DNA from: Cardinalis cardinalis
Taxonomy: Eukaryota > Chordata > Aves > Passeriformes > Cardinalidae
Direction: 5' to 3'
DNA length: 64,000 nt
NCBI GenBank assembly: GCA_014549065.1
Contig: JACDOX010000001.1
Span: forward strand, 2,403,918-2,467,917
In this document: positions 1-10,600 of the stretch, piece after piece
Layout of the letters: every line of letters begins with the position of its first letter
How positions within the stretch are numbered: the stretch's first letter is position 1
Position numbers and translations under genes: made by a program
The notes under the pieces: generated by a model
What the model was told of the DNA's origin: nothing
Databases searched by the model: none
Seen by the model: the letters and a program-made list of their open reading frames with translations, nothing else

Positions 1-1903
1 TCTTACTTTTTCCATAACTTTCAAAATCTTCGTCAGCACCAAATAGAAGCAAACACTGAGGAAATTCCATCATATGTCCCCNATTCATACTTGTCCCATC
101 ATAAAAAGTCATAAATGCTCTAATTAGGATTATGGCAAGGAAAAGCCTATCCTCCTTCATGGATATGGGTAGATGCCCTGACCTTCTCCCCAAACTTCTT
201 TATTACTTTGGGGATTCTCTAGATGATACCTACCCAAAAAAGGCAGTTCAGTGGCCTGTTTTAGTGGACAATGAGAGAAAAAGAAGATGAAGTAAACTGA
301 CAACACTTTGTATTATTCACCTGAAAAAAAAAGGAAAAGTGTTTTAGGTCTGTGTTTCCTGCCTTGGTCCTTTTCCACTGATTAGTAAACAACAGCCAGT
401 GATAATTCTTCGATACTTTGATTCTTGATTGTANCCATAATTACATATATTTTCTAATCCCGTACATTTTTGCCTGATATCTCCAAGTAAAAATGCAGAT
501 TTATTCTAGTAATCACAATTTATAATGGCCATTCATATCTTCCTTAAAGATGTGTGTACAAAACTTTTTTTTTCACAGTTTTATTGTTGCTCATTCAAAT
601 AGTAAACATGTTATAAAGATTGGATTTCCATTTGGGGTTCTTCTGACTTGTATACAGAAAGGATGGTCTTCTTTGTAGTTTTTTAAATGCAAAAATGGCT
701 TACCTTTATGTTGATTTCTTCCCAGAAATTGATATAGAAAAACAATGCAGTTAATTTTTCACACAGCTAAAACTTCTAGTGAATGATATATTGTACTTGT
801 CACTAAAGTTTTACTCTCTCAAAATTTTGGGAAATTTTATTAATTTAGTCATGACTTAGGAAATAATCAAATTGTGTGATGAAAATTAATGGCCCTTGCA
901 ATTTAAAGTAAAGGTGGGTAAAGGCAAATGATGAGCCAAGATAATGAACCAACAGCTTCAAATCCCTAACAAGTTTTCAGGGCCAAGTGCTTATTAATAT
1001 TCTGAATAAAGTGATTAGTTTTATTAAAAGTTAGCTAGCTAAAGCTGTTTGTGAGGCCAATCTATGATTAAGTTATACAATATAAAATAAGAAGCTATTG
1101 GTTTTAATCTCTATTTTGTTAGTGATCTCCTGAACAGATTTTAGGAAAGTCACCTTATGCATACATTAATTTTTCTACTCTTTAAAGGACTTAACATCCA
1201 GTGATATTAGCTTAGTTCTTTAATTCGTTCAAAATTTCCAAAAAGTTCTTTGATTCAAGAGACAAAAAAGCCTTTAAATCTCATGCAAGTTTGACTTAGA
1301 GCAGAAAAAGAAGTAGGATTTTTTTTGAAGTGAGTTAAATATTTGTGGCTAGTTAAAAGGTACAAGGAGTCATTTTATATTAGGAATTCAAAATAGATAT
1401 AAACATAACCAGAATATACAGAACTGACATTAAGAAACTAACATGAGATTGTTCCCAAAATAAGTTAAATTTCAATTAAAATTGGAGTTTCCCTAGACAT
1501 ATATCATCCTTGTGATATTTGAGTCAGCATCTATCCAAAACCTGCAAATTTGTCATGTTCCAGAATCATCTCAAGCTACAGACAAATTAATAGAAATGAA
1601 ATTAAGATAGATGCCTCTTTTGATTTCAGTTGTGACATTACTGGAGAAATGGCTACAGCAATATTTAGAGCACTTTAGAGAACCCTGATAATGATGCAGA
1701 TTTTATACATGCAACATTTGTTCCAAAGCACCTGGATGCACAATTTGATTTATGTTGGTAAATATTATGGTAAATCATTCCTTTAGATCAATGAGATTTT
1801 TTTGATTGCTAAGTCTTAATTAAAAGCATGATGAATGAACTTCAAAACTTCATAAAAGTTCATAAATATGATATTNGAAATCTCAGTTTCAGAACTGTTG
1901 TTA
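1..1903. other. AT-rich non-coding DNA, no gene seen
   Basis: I see no open frame of useful length, no recognisable repeat and no RNA gene here. The sequence is uniformly AT-rich with short A and T runs. The only structure I would point to is a perfect 12-bp palindrome, TTAGCTAGCTAA, at 1031-1042. Old, unrecognisable transposon remnants cannot be excluded by eye. Confidence 0.7.
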
Positions 1904-2288
1904 TGTTGAGGAATAGCTAGCATGACAGGGGTCACATAGACATTCGCTTGTTAGCTGACCAAGAGTTGGAAAAGTACCAAACCCAGCTAATCTGAGCTTT
2001 TGCACCTGCAAAACATTGTGTCCTTGAGCATAGCTGTGTTACCATAACAAGGTGCTGTAGTTGAGCATGACTAGAGACATNAGAAAAAGCAGATGTAACT
2101 ACTTTGGAATGAAGAAGCTGATATCTAAACTATAACCAATAGACTGCTCAGCTGTAGAATATGTATGAGCTTATTACTTGTTGTGTATAAAGTCTGGTGC
2201 TCGAAATGAATAAATGGAAGCTTTCTGAACGCTCATATTGAGCNTCTCAAGTTCTTTCCCTGCACCGGACAAATGGCCAACTGCAACC
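1904..2288 (+). mobile_element. Degenerate ERV LTR (family A, plus orientation)
   Basis: This block aligns by eye along its whole length with the reverse complement of 15634-15997, so both are copies of one LTR family. Shared landmarks include the start TGTTGAG, the segment GACAGGGGTCACA, a TATA box (TATAAAG, 2186-2192), a polyadenylation signal (AATAAA, 2209-2214), the segment GGAAGCTTTCTGAAC, and an end near GCAAC. The AATAAA lies very close behind the TATA box, so it falls at or just before the expected start site. This copy is about 385 bp against 364 bp for its sister and carries small insertions. The flanks give only a degraded possible target duplication (TTGTT before, TTGTC after). 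No internal retroviral sequence adjoins it, which suggests a solo LTR. The 5-bp duplication of the sister copy points to an ERVL-like family; that assignment is inference. Confidence 0.85.
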
Positions 2289-3787
2289 TTGTCAGACCTC
2301 CAGTATGCCACCTAGGGTCCCATGAGTATCATTAGGATCTGGAGATAGAACATTTATACTTAGGGATGCAATGAAATTTAATCAATCCTAAATTGCCTCC
2401 ATTTTTCAAAGCAGAATAAAAATCATCTATGTCTAATAAAAATTGTCTTGCTATTAGCAGTCTTGTGTTATGTTGATTTTTTAATGGGTTAATTGACCCA
2501 GGATTTCTGGAAAACCATGTTCAGTAAATGAACTTTTAATACACATAAACTCACTTGTTTGTAAAGGTTTTAGGCATTGAGCTACAGTAGCATTATGATT
2601 GCTTCTAAAAATCAGAGTCTCTTAGCATATGTTAATGATGAATTGATTATGTGGGTTTATGCAAAACAGCCTTCTCAGTCCTTGAATGGTTTGACAATTC
2701 TTGCTAAAATACAGAAAGTTCTTATTAGTCCTGCAGGTGTGATTTAGGTAAATGACTGGTTTCACTAACAGGAAGAAAGATCNGAGAAGCTAATCTGTTG
2801 AAGAAGTCATGTGTGGTCTAACAAAGAGAAGATCAAAAAAAGTGTCTTGTGCAGTGGGATGTAAAATGATTTATTTATACATCTTCAGGTATAAATTTTG
2901 TGAATGATGAGTTTACAAGCTTTTTGCTTATATGACTTAAAAGTAATAAAATTGGAAGACATAAATAATTGTTATGTCAGATTTACAATTTAAATTATTT
3001 TTAAAAAATTAAAAAGTATTCTAAAATTTAAAAATCTTTTATCATTTTATCCAGTTTTTAAAAGAATTAGAGAAAATAGAAAGAACATGGCAAATAATTT
3101 CAGAGAGATTTTTAATGGAGATATTTTAAACAGTATCTCTAAACTAGCCACAATTAATAGAGAATTAATAGAGAATGGTGAATATATTTTATATATATAA
3201 ATCTATGTTGTCCTTGGTTTTGAAAGTACCAGCAAAATGCCAGAAGCCTTCAGTTTTTATAGACTTATCAGGAGCATAAAACAGTAAACCCAATACTTTT
3301 GCAATAACTGGGAGTACCACTAGTATTCTTCGCACAGAAAANCCTCCTAATTAAGGAATAATCTGGAAGAACACTTATTGTTGAATAAGTGCTGAGGAGG
3401 ACTTATTTCNCTGCAGTAGCATGCCATGTTCTGGATCAAAGTTTCAAGTACAGTTTTGCATTTTAATGTTTATGTATGTATTCCCCTAAGCTAACAAGTA
3501 NACATTCAAAATGAATAGCTTTATTTATCTTCTAGCAAATCTATGACGGTCTTAGAACTACTTCTCGCTAAAAAGTGCCATGCTGTTAAAACCCAGCTGT
3601 CATTTCAGTAAACCATGCTGATGTCACAGTTCTTAGTATTTACTTTCCTTAAACATATTAAATTAAAAAAATAAAATGCATACATTTAAAAGATGCGGCT
3701 TTGAAAATGTTTCAGGTTCCAATACATCGATAAACTATGTAAATACTGCCAGCATAGTAATTTTCAACATAATGGCCATAGAACGGG
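2289..3787. other. AT-rich non-coding DNA, no gene seen
   Basis: No gene or named repeat is recognisable. Very AT-rich stretches occur at about 2990-3065 and 3180-3205 (TA-rich). A short direct duplication of AATAGAGAAT lies near 3157-3176. Confidence 0.7.
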
Positions 3788-4400
3788 TCATAGAATGATG
3801 GAGTGGTTTAAATCGGCAGGAACCTTTAACACCATCTAGTCCAAATCNTTCCTATGGAGAAGTTCACCTTTCACTAGACCAGGCTGCTCAAAGCTTCATG
3901 CAACCTGGCGTTGAATACTTGCNGGGNTGAGGTATGACAAACTTNTCTAGGCAACATGTTCCAGTGCCTCACAGTAAAGAATTTCNTCCCTATCTGATCT
4001 AAATCTACCCTCTCTCAGTTTAAAACTGCTGTTCCTTGACNTGTTACTTCAGGCCCTTTAAAAAGCTTTTCTCCATAAGCCCCCTTTANATACTGGAAGG
4101 CTTCAGTAAGCTCTGCCTTCTCTTCTCCAGGCTGAATAACCCCAGCTNTCTCAGNCTCTCTTCATAAGAGAGATGTTTCAGCCCTTTGGNTTTCTTTGAG
4201 GTCTTGCTCTGGACTCACTCCAACAGAACTATGTCTTTCCTGTGCTAAGAGCCCCAGAACTGGATGCAGTACTCAAAGTGAAGTCTCACAAGAGCAGGCA
4301 GAGGGGCAGAATCACCTCATCTCACCCAGGACACGGCTGTTTTCCAGGAAACATCCCTATGTTCATCTTGAGATACATGCCCCTTGTTCCACTGCCTGTA
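3788..4400 (-). mobile_element. CR1 LINE, 3' end (3' UTR plus C-terminal RT region)
   Basis: Read on the minus strand, this is the 3' portion of a CR1 retrotransposon. The terminus TCATAGAATG at 3788 is the CR1 3' end. The minus strand shows the conserved HWNxLP segment (HWNMLP) near 3950-3970, and the plus strand shows the complementary avian CR1 signatures: a CAGTAAAGAATTT-type run (3972-3986), CTTCTCTTCTCCAGGCTGAA (4117-4136) and CTGGATGCAGTACTCAAAG-type sequence (about 4260-4278). Frameshifts and stops disrupt coding, so the copy is dead. Similarity weakens after about 4340. Ten N calls fall between 3848 and 4190. It is followed directly by other CR1 parts (4401-5310) in the same orientation, apparently one element with an internal deletion. 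Confidence 0.92.
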
Positions 4401-5310
4401 AATTTCCTTCTTGTTCTTAATTTGACCAGGAGGCCCTTACTTACACATGCTGGTCTTAGAAAAATGTGCTNTTAGGAACAAATCTTTGAAGAACTGCCAA
4501 TTCTGTCCTGATCCTTTATCCCTGAGTTTCCCAGGGAGTCTCTTCCACTAATTCCTTAAGTAACTGAAAGTTCACTGCTAAAATTCAAAGTCTTGATTTT
4601 ACTCATTGCCTGGCCTATATCCTGTGAGATCNAAAATCCTACTAGGTCATCAGAGCTGCAGCCCAGGCAACCACCAATCCTGACTCCTCTAATTATTTCA
4701 CGTGTGTTGATAAGCAACAGATCCAGCAATGTTTCTCCTCTGGTCAGGCTTTCTGTCTGTCAGATTAAGTCATCATCCCAGACAGAGTCCAAGAGACTAC
4801 TAAACCACATAGAGATTTCTCTGNTTTTCAAGAAGGGTTTAGGGTGAATGGAGTCCCCCAGCAGTATCAGAGCTTGCAAGTACAGTGGTATCAACTCCTC
4901 CTCTTTGTAATCCACACTGCATGTACTGGTACAGACTCCAGTATCGTGACATAGTTTTAAAGGAACAAGTCAAAATTCCTTTGAGACATTTCATGGTTGT
5001 TTCTCTGTTGGTTCCCAATATGTCAGCAACTTCTGGATTTTATGTTATGTTCCTCAAAGTTCCATCTCTTTCCCATTAAATCTATGTTAAAGTTCTCCTT
5101 ATAAGTCTGACCAGTTTGGTGTAAAAGACCTTTTGTTCCACTTTGTCATGTGAATTCCATCAGCTCCCAAACAAATCTGACTTCTTAAAGGTCAATCCAT
5201 GATCATCAAAGTCAAAACCAGCCATGCAGCCATGCACTAGTTTAATTATTCTCCCTCTTCCTCTGATTGTGAAGCTAGAGAGCACCTGTGCTCCAGCTGC
5301 GAGGAGATGA
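4401..5310 (-). mobile_element. CR1 LINE, endonuclease and ORF1 esterase region
   Basis: This is a 5' coding part of CR1, rarely retained because most copies are heavily 5'-truncated. On the minus strand, near 4860-4830, the frame reads LILLGDSIHPK, matching the GDFNHPD catalytic block of the CR1 apurinic-like endonuclease with the F and N changed. Further on, near 4740-4640, it reads GETLLDLLLINTREIIRG and then SSDDLVGF, matching the SDH-type block at the endonuclease C-terminus with the His lost. At about 5170-5125 the frame GADGIHMTKW matches the last block (DGxHxT) of the SGNH-type esterase carried by ORF1 of avian CR1. The order esterase, endonuclease and then 3' end is correct for one element on the minus strand. 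Most of the reverse transcriptase is missing between this part and 3788-4400. The 5' limit near 5310 is approximate. Confidence 0.82.
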
Positions 5311-6808
5311 GTTATAACTCAGCCTGGGACAGTGCCTAATATCATGTATAAATCTCCTGCTGAAATTCTCAAATATTGTGTCGTGTTGACCTCCTCTTGT
5401 TGTGTGATGTAAGTAATCCTTGATGGCTTTAATGCATTCACTGTATTCTCATGAAATGTTTCTTGTAGAATACAATGTAGCTCCTCCCTCATTACTAAGA
5501 ATTAGGAAAAGGCCTTTCATAAGTAAACTCCTAATAATTATTGTTTATTAAAAAACTTTCATGAAGGCTACTCACTTATTACACAGATTCAAAGCAGGTT
5601 CATGAAGCTTGTAATAAAGACTCCAGCTGACTACTGCAAGTCTGGAATATGAGTTGCAATAATTTTTTATTGATCTAGCAAATTGGTCATGGGACTTAGT
5701 CCTGTGCAATGCCATATTTCTTCTTTTAGTACTCTCCCAGTATTTAACTTTGTCTTGTGCTTTCTGCAAACGAATGGGCNTTGATGGTTTTAGAACTGAA
5801 CATGTCGATATGATGCTGGAATAAAGAAGCTTCAGGCTGACACCCTGGAGAGCTGATTTACCCATCACTTTCAGCTAGCTAAGAGAAAGCTGTTGACAAA
5901 AAGAAANTATTTCTGTGAGGAAGAATTTGCAAAACTGTCCATGAAATATGTTTTCTATTTTTTGGCAAGATATAATACCTCATCTCCTAGATGATAACAT
6001 ACATTTTTTACCAGGCTAGATACTCAAGAGTTTTTTTGTGCATAAGCTGAATTTTAATAGCTCCCACAGGGAGACATTGCGGAAATTGTCACACCATGTT
6101 TGATCACGATCTCCATCTAGGTTTGACACTATGAGAAGAAGAAGACATACCTGCTCCTTTAAAGAAAGATAAATCCTTCCCATTCTATTCCACATGATCA
6201 TGTNTAATTATAATCAGACCTGTCTGCGTAGAAGCTATTCTCTATGGCAATAAGGAGAATTTACACTTAAAAATGTAAGGTTAGATTCTGTTTTATTGGG
6301 GGTATATTTTGCTAAGGCAGAAGCCAANAGTCATAAAACTGCTAATTCTGTCAAAAAATCAAGTCCTTCTTTTTTCCTTTAATGTCCACTTATGGTTGTG
6401 AATCTCAGAATTTAACAGCAGACTGCATAGGGGAATACATACATATCTAGGTCAACAAACAGAAGTAATTTTTTATTAATGAAAAAAAAAGAAAAAAGAG
6501 CAGTTTATTTTGCTTTATTCTTCTTTCAAGTTCTCTAGCTTTAAATTTCAGGAAAGGAGTGTTCCTTTTTGTTTTTCTGTAATACAAGAGATTTATACTA
6601 TCTCATAAAATTTATGCTGCAAGGCATAACAGCCGTAACAGAACTGAGAGCGCTACGAAGGTCATAGAATGAGTCTTTTTTTTTTTTTCCAGTTAGACAG
6701 AATCAAAATAATTAGACTTTAAAAGATGGAGGAACATACTAAAAAGAGCAGGATTTTCCTACTCATGCTTCACATGCAGCTGAGAATGGAGACAATTTTC
6801 ACAGATTT
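5311..6808. other. AT-rich non-coding DNA, no gene seen
   Basis: The open frames here (for example 98 codons on minus at 5572-5868) have no recognisable domain. Low-complexity pieces include an A/G-rich run at about 6480-6500 and T13 at 6676-6688. No named repeat is recognised. Confidence 0.65.
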
Positions 6809-6884
6809 CACAGAATATTCTGAGCTGAAAGGGACCCACAAGGATCATTGAGTCCTAGTCTTAAGTGAATGGCCTATACAGTTC
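6809..6884 (-). mobile_element. CR1 LINE, short 3' tail
   Basis: The run CACAGAATATTCTGAG, followed by AAAGGGACCCACAAGGATCA and TTGAGTCC, is the 3' untranslated tail of a CR1 subfamily, with the element on the minus strand. Only about 75 bp remain, stopping in an A-rich stretch at about 6885. Confidence 0.85.
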
Positions 6885-7379
6885 TCATTTAAAAAAAAAA
6901 AGAAAAGGCGTTAAAAGAGGAGGAAGATAATAGTCTCTTCAATTTAATTAAAAGTCTTAAAGGTAAGCTCTAAGTTGATTTCAGAAGTCTAGCAGGATGA
7001 AAGCTTTTCATTTTCAGTCCTCAAATAAAGTGACTTAACTTACTTAAGTATAATTATTAATTGTAACTGTGGAAATTAAGAAATGCACTAATTCAGACAT
7101 CAAAACTGGGGGAAAAAATAGAGATCTCTCTACAGAGTTCTGCATAGTGGTGAAAGAGCTCTGAGACCATCTGTCCTATACAACTGTCAAAAAAGAAGAG
7201 CAACTTCTATGCAAAGCATAAGCAAAGACTGACTTTATCAAGGAGTTTGTTCTAAACAACATGAAATATTGTGCCCCAGTTGCCTTAATTACGCTGCTGA
7301 CTCTGAACACTAACTTCCCTGCATGTTGCAGGGTTCCTGTGGAGTTGTCCTGTAATTCCACTCCTTAGAAGTTCAGCAG
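6885..7379. other. Non-coding DNA, no gene seen
   Basis: An A-rich run (6885-6905) ends the CR1 tail. The rest is ordinary AT-rich DNA. A 61-codon minus frame at 7176-7361 shows no recognisable domain. Confidence 0.6.
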
Positions 7380-7640
7380 GTCTAAAAGATCCTGGCATTA
7401 CCTCCGCTACGCCGCTAATGGCTGCCCTGGCTCCCACTGGCTCCAGTGACAGGTTGGGTAAGTGGTATCACAGCCCCAGTGCAGCTGGAGTCTGCAGCTG
7501 CAGCCTTGCTGAAGAGAGCCTGACTGCCCTGCACTACCAAGGGTCACTCAACACCCTTGGGTCACCAGCGAGGTGAAAGATTAAACACGGGNCCTTGTCT
7601 GTAGGGTGCTATAACTCTCTGAAGGTGGAATTTCCTCTCA
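7380..7640. other. GC-rich patch with hairpin, origin unknown
   Basis: This patch is clearly more GC-rich than its surroundings and holds several CpGs (for example CTCCGCTACGCCGC near 7400). An inverted repeat, CCAAGGGT (7537-7544) and ACCCTTGG (7553-7560), could form an 8-bp stem with an 8-base loop. No open frame or repeat family is recognised. It might be a degraded LTR, an old insertion or a regulatory element; I cannot decide by eye. Confidence 0.45.
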
Positions 7641-10600
7641 GGAGGGATTTTATCTGTGGAGAGNCTGTGTGCTTGTGTAAATCCCTTTTCCTCTCTCATT
7701 TTCATGTGTTGCAATTATGAAGAATTCAATAAAGAAATAAGTGAGCATACAGGATATTTGTCCCAGGAGGATATATATCATGTGGGTAGGACAGAGAAAT
7801 CATGCTGTAGACAATCGAAGCATCACTGAGCTTTGAAGGTACATTTATTTGCCTGCTAGGCAGATAAGATAACACATCTGAGAAAACTCAAGAACAAAGA
7901 AATTCTTGTTTCTTCAGCTTCTGTTAACATGCTTCAGAATTTCAAACCAAGAAGTTTTTTTTTTGTTGTTGTTGTTTGATTTTTTTAACAAAGTTGGGCC
8001 AAGTAATTTCAGAGTTTTACAGAGAGTGAGATAATTGTTCCACTGGGATTAGAGGAATTTTAAGAACTGCTTAGCAGCAGCCACCTAATGACTTAAGGTC
8101 AACCTGTCTTCAAACACCTCTATAGCAAATTATTTTGAAGCTGTTTCTGTTGAGTGCCAAAAATTGAATATCCAGCATGAGGCATAAGTGAGATTTGGGA
8201 GAAGTGAAATTCTGCACCAGACTCCAGGCAGTCTGGCCTCCAGGCTCTAGGGAACTGCCGAAGGGCTTGGCACCTTTCTCTTAATCTGGACACATCATCC
8301 AAAATGTAAGAAAAAATAAAAAAGAAACTGACAGACTTTGCTACTTTGGCAAAGTCCTAACTGTCTGCATACTCTTTTTTTGATATGTCACTGAAAAACA
8401 GATTATTACAAAACATAAAAAAGTCAGAGAGCATGATTTTTTTCACTCTTTGTATGTCTTTTGAGAGTGTTTTCTGTATTAGCTTTAATTGCCAAAAGAA
8501 ATATAATGTAAATGTTAACTATATGCAAAGAAAAAATTAAAATGAACACTGAAAAGTATAGTAAATTGAAAGGATCACCTATTTTATGTGTTAGTAAACA
8601 AAGAAACAGTTCTCTGTTCCATAATTTTGTCGTCTCATGAGCCATCACTTAGGAAGCTCAAAAATCTGACAAGTTAAGTTTATACAAATTGCATTAAAGG
8701 AATTAGAATATTCAAGGGTTTTTAGCACTTGAGCTTCCTGACAAGTAGTCTTATAACAAGAACTGGTCAGTTTATCTCCTTTTCTGTCAAGNATTCACCT
8801 TCAATGAAAGCTTTGCATGGAGTTTAATTTGTCTTAAATTTATTCATAACTAGATTAGCAGTTTCTAGCAATCATTTGTTTTTCTTTTCTGCTTTCAGCC
8901 ATCTCTTTTTTTTATACCACCTGCTGTATTTGCCTTCTGTTCAGAGTATGCTTTTGACAGTTACTAATAATGCAGATTAAATTTACTTACTATGACAGGC
9001 AAAACACTGTGTAAAACCAAAACAATAGAATCCCATATTCTTTTTCTCTGTTTAAGTAGTAGCTTAAAAGGCCAAACTAATTTTTTAAGGTCATTAATTA
9101 ATTAGCAAAGTAGGTTTCTTATACGACTTAAATACTGACTGTGTGGAAAGCTGGCTATTGTAATATAATATTGCAAGGTTTTAACAGATGTATATATACA
9201 TCTCAAGAGCAAAGTATATCTACAGGTCAATTTTGATTTTTTGGAGCTCATTAGCATTTGCTACTAATCAATATAGATTTTTTTTTTATTGAATGAAAAT
9301 TAGCTTAATTCAGGCGTCTTATTTGCTTTTTTTTACTATTTATTTCTAATTTCTAACATATCTGTCATTCCTTCTCATTCATGGTTTAAAAAAAAAGCTA
9401 GAAGAAAACTATTTACAGCCTTTTAGATATGGTGATCAAGCCCAGACAGAAGCTGTGTTTATTTTGCATCTAAGATGTGTGGTTAGATGATGGCAGAAGC
9501 AGTGAGTGTGTTGAATGACTGTGCTTTGTACCAGTGGATCATTGACCTACAGTATCGTCTACATGGCAGCCTGGCAAAACTCCTGAATTGNAGCAGTCTA
9601 TGCCTTTTCCATGCATTTAACTTGGAAGATGTATGAATTACAGAGATCACACGGAAAAAGCTATAGTGTCTCATACTGCATTATAATAGGATTGTTCCAT
9701 AATTGGCATTGTTAATGGAAAAGGATTGGGTTGTTGGTTTTTTTGTTGAAATCTAGGTCAAGATAGAATAAGCATGCTAGATATAATTTAGCCCCCAGAT
9801 GCAAATATAAGGACCCTTTTAAATGGAAATAGGAATCATTTAGAACATTAGAGAAGAAAAGATGACCTTCAAAGAGAGGAATTTCTGTGGAGACATAAAA
9901 AACATCTCATAGAATATGAGTGATTCATAGGTAGTCAATTATGCAGAATTTCAAATTAGTTGGAGATTCACTGACTGATGTATTTTTAAAAAAGAAAAAA
10001 AANGTGAATAAAAAATTGGAGCTGTTTAAAAATGTTATTTTTCTTTCCAGCTGGGGCCTCTCCCAAAGACTTTCATTAGACCTACAGATTGCAATGCATA
10101 ATGTTCTGCTGTAACAAGNGGAAGAGGATTTTTTTCACGGTGTCTACATTAGACACCTAATTTGGGAGACAGTTAATTGCCTAGGCTCATTATATATCCA
10201 AAGAATAAAAGTAAGCATCTCCGAAGGGCACCTCAGAGCATCTCAATTAGGAGGAATCTACCTCCATTTATTATACAGAGAGCCGAGACTTTAGTTTTAT
10301 GGATCAGTTTTCTTAACCTGTTCAGGGACTGTGAATCTTACATTGAGTCACCAGACTTTTTAAGGAGATTTCCAGGAAACTGTTTATATGTCACCTGCTG
10401 CAAAGAAACATACAGGTTTCTCTCCAGCTGTCNTTAACAGAGACTTCAGCCAACACCAAGAAGCTCATTTAATGCATGTTGGTGAAGGAACAATAAAAAC
10501 ATCCAGAAATGGATAGAAGCAAGATGGGGATTTGATGTTTTTAACTCAGGACAATAGTGCAAATGCATGAAGGCACAGCCAGTGGAGAACATGGAATGCT

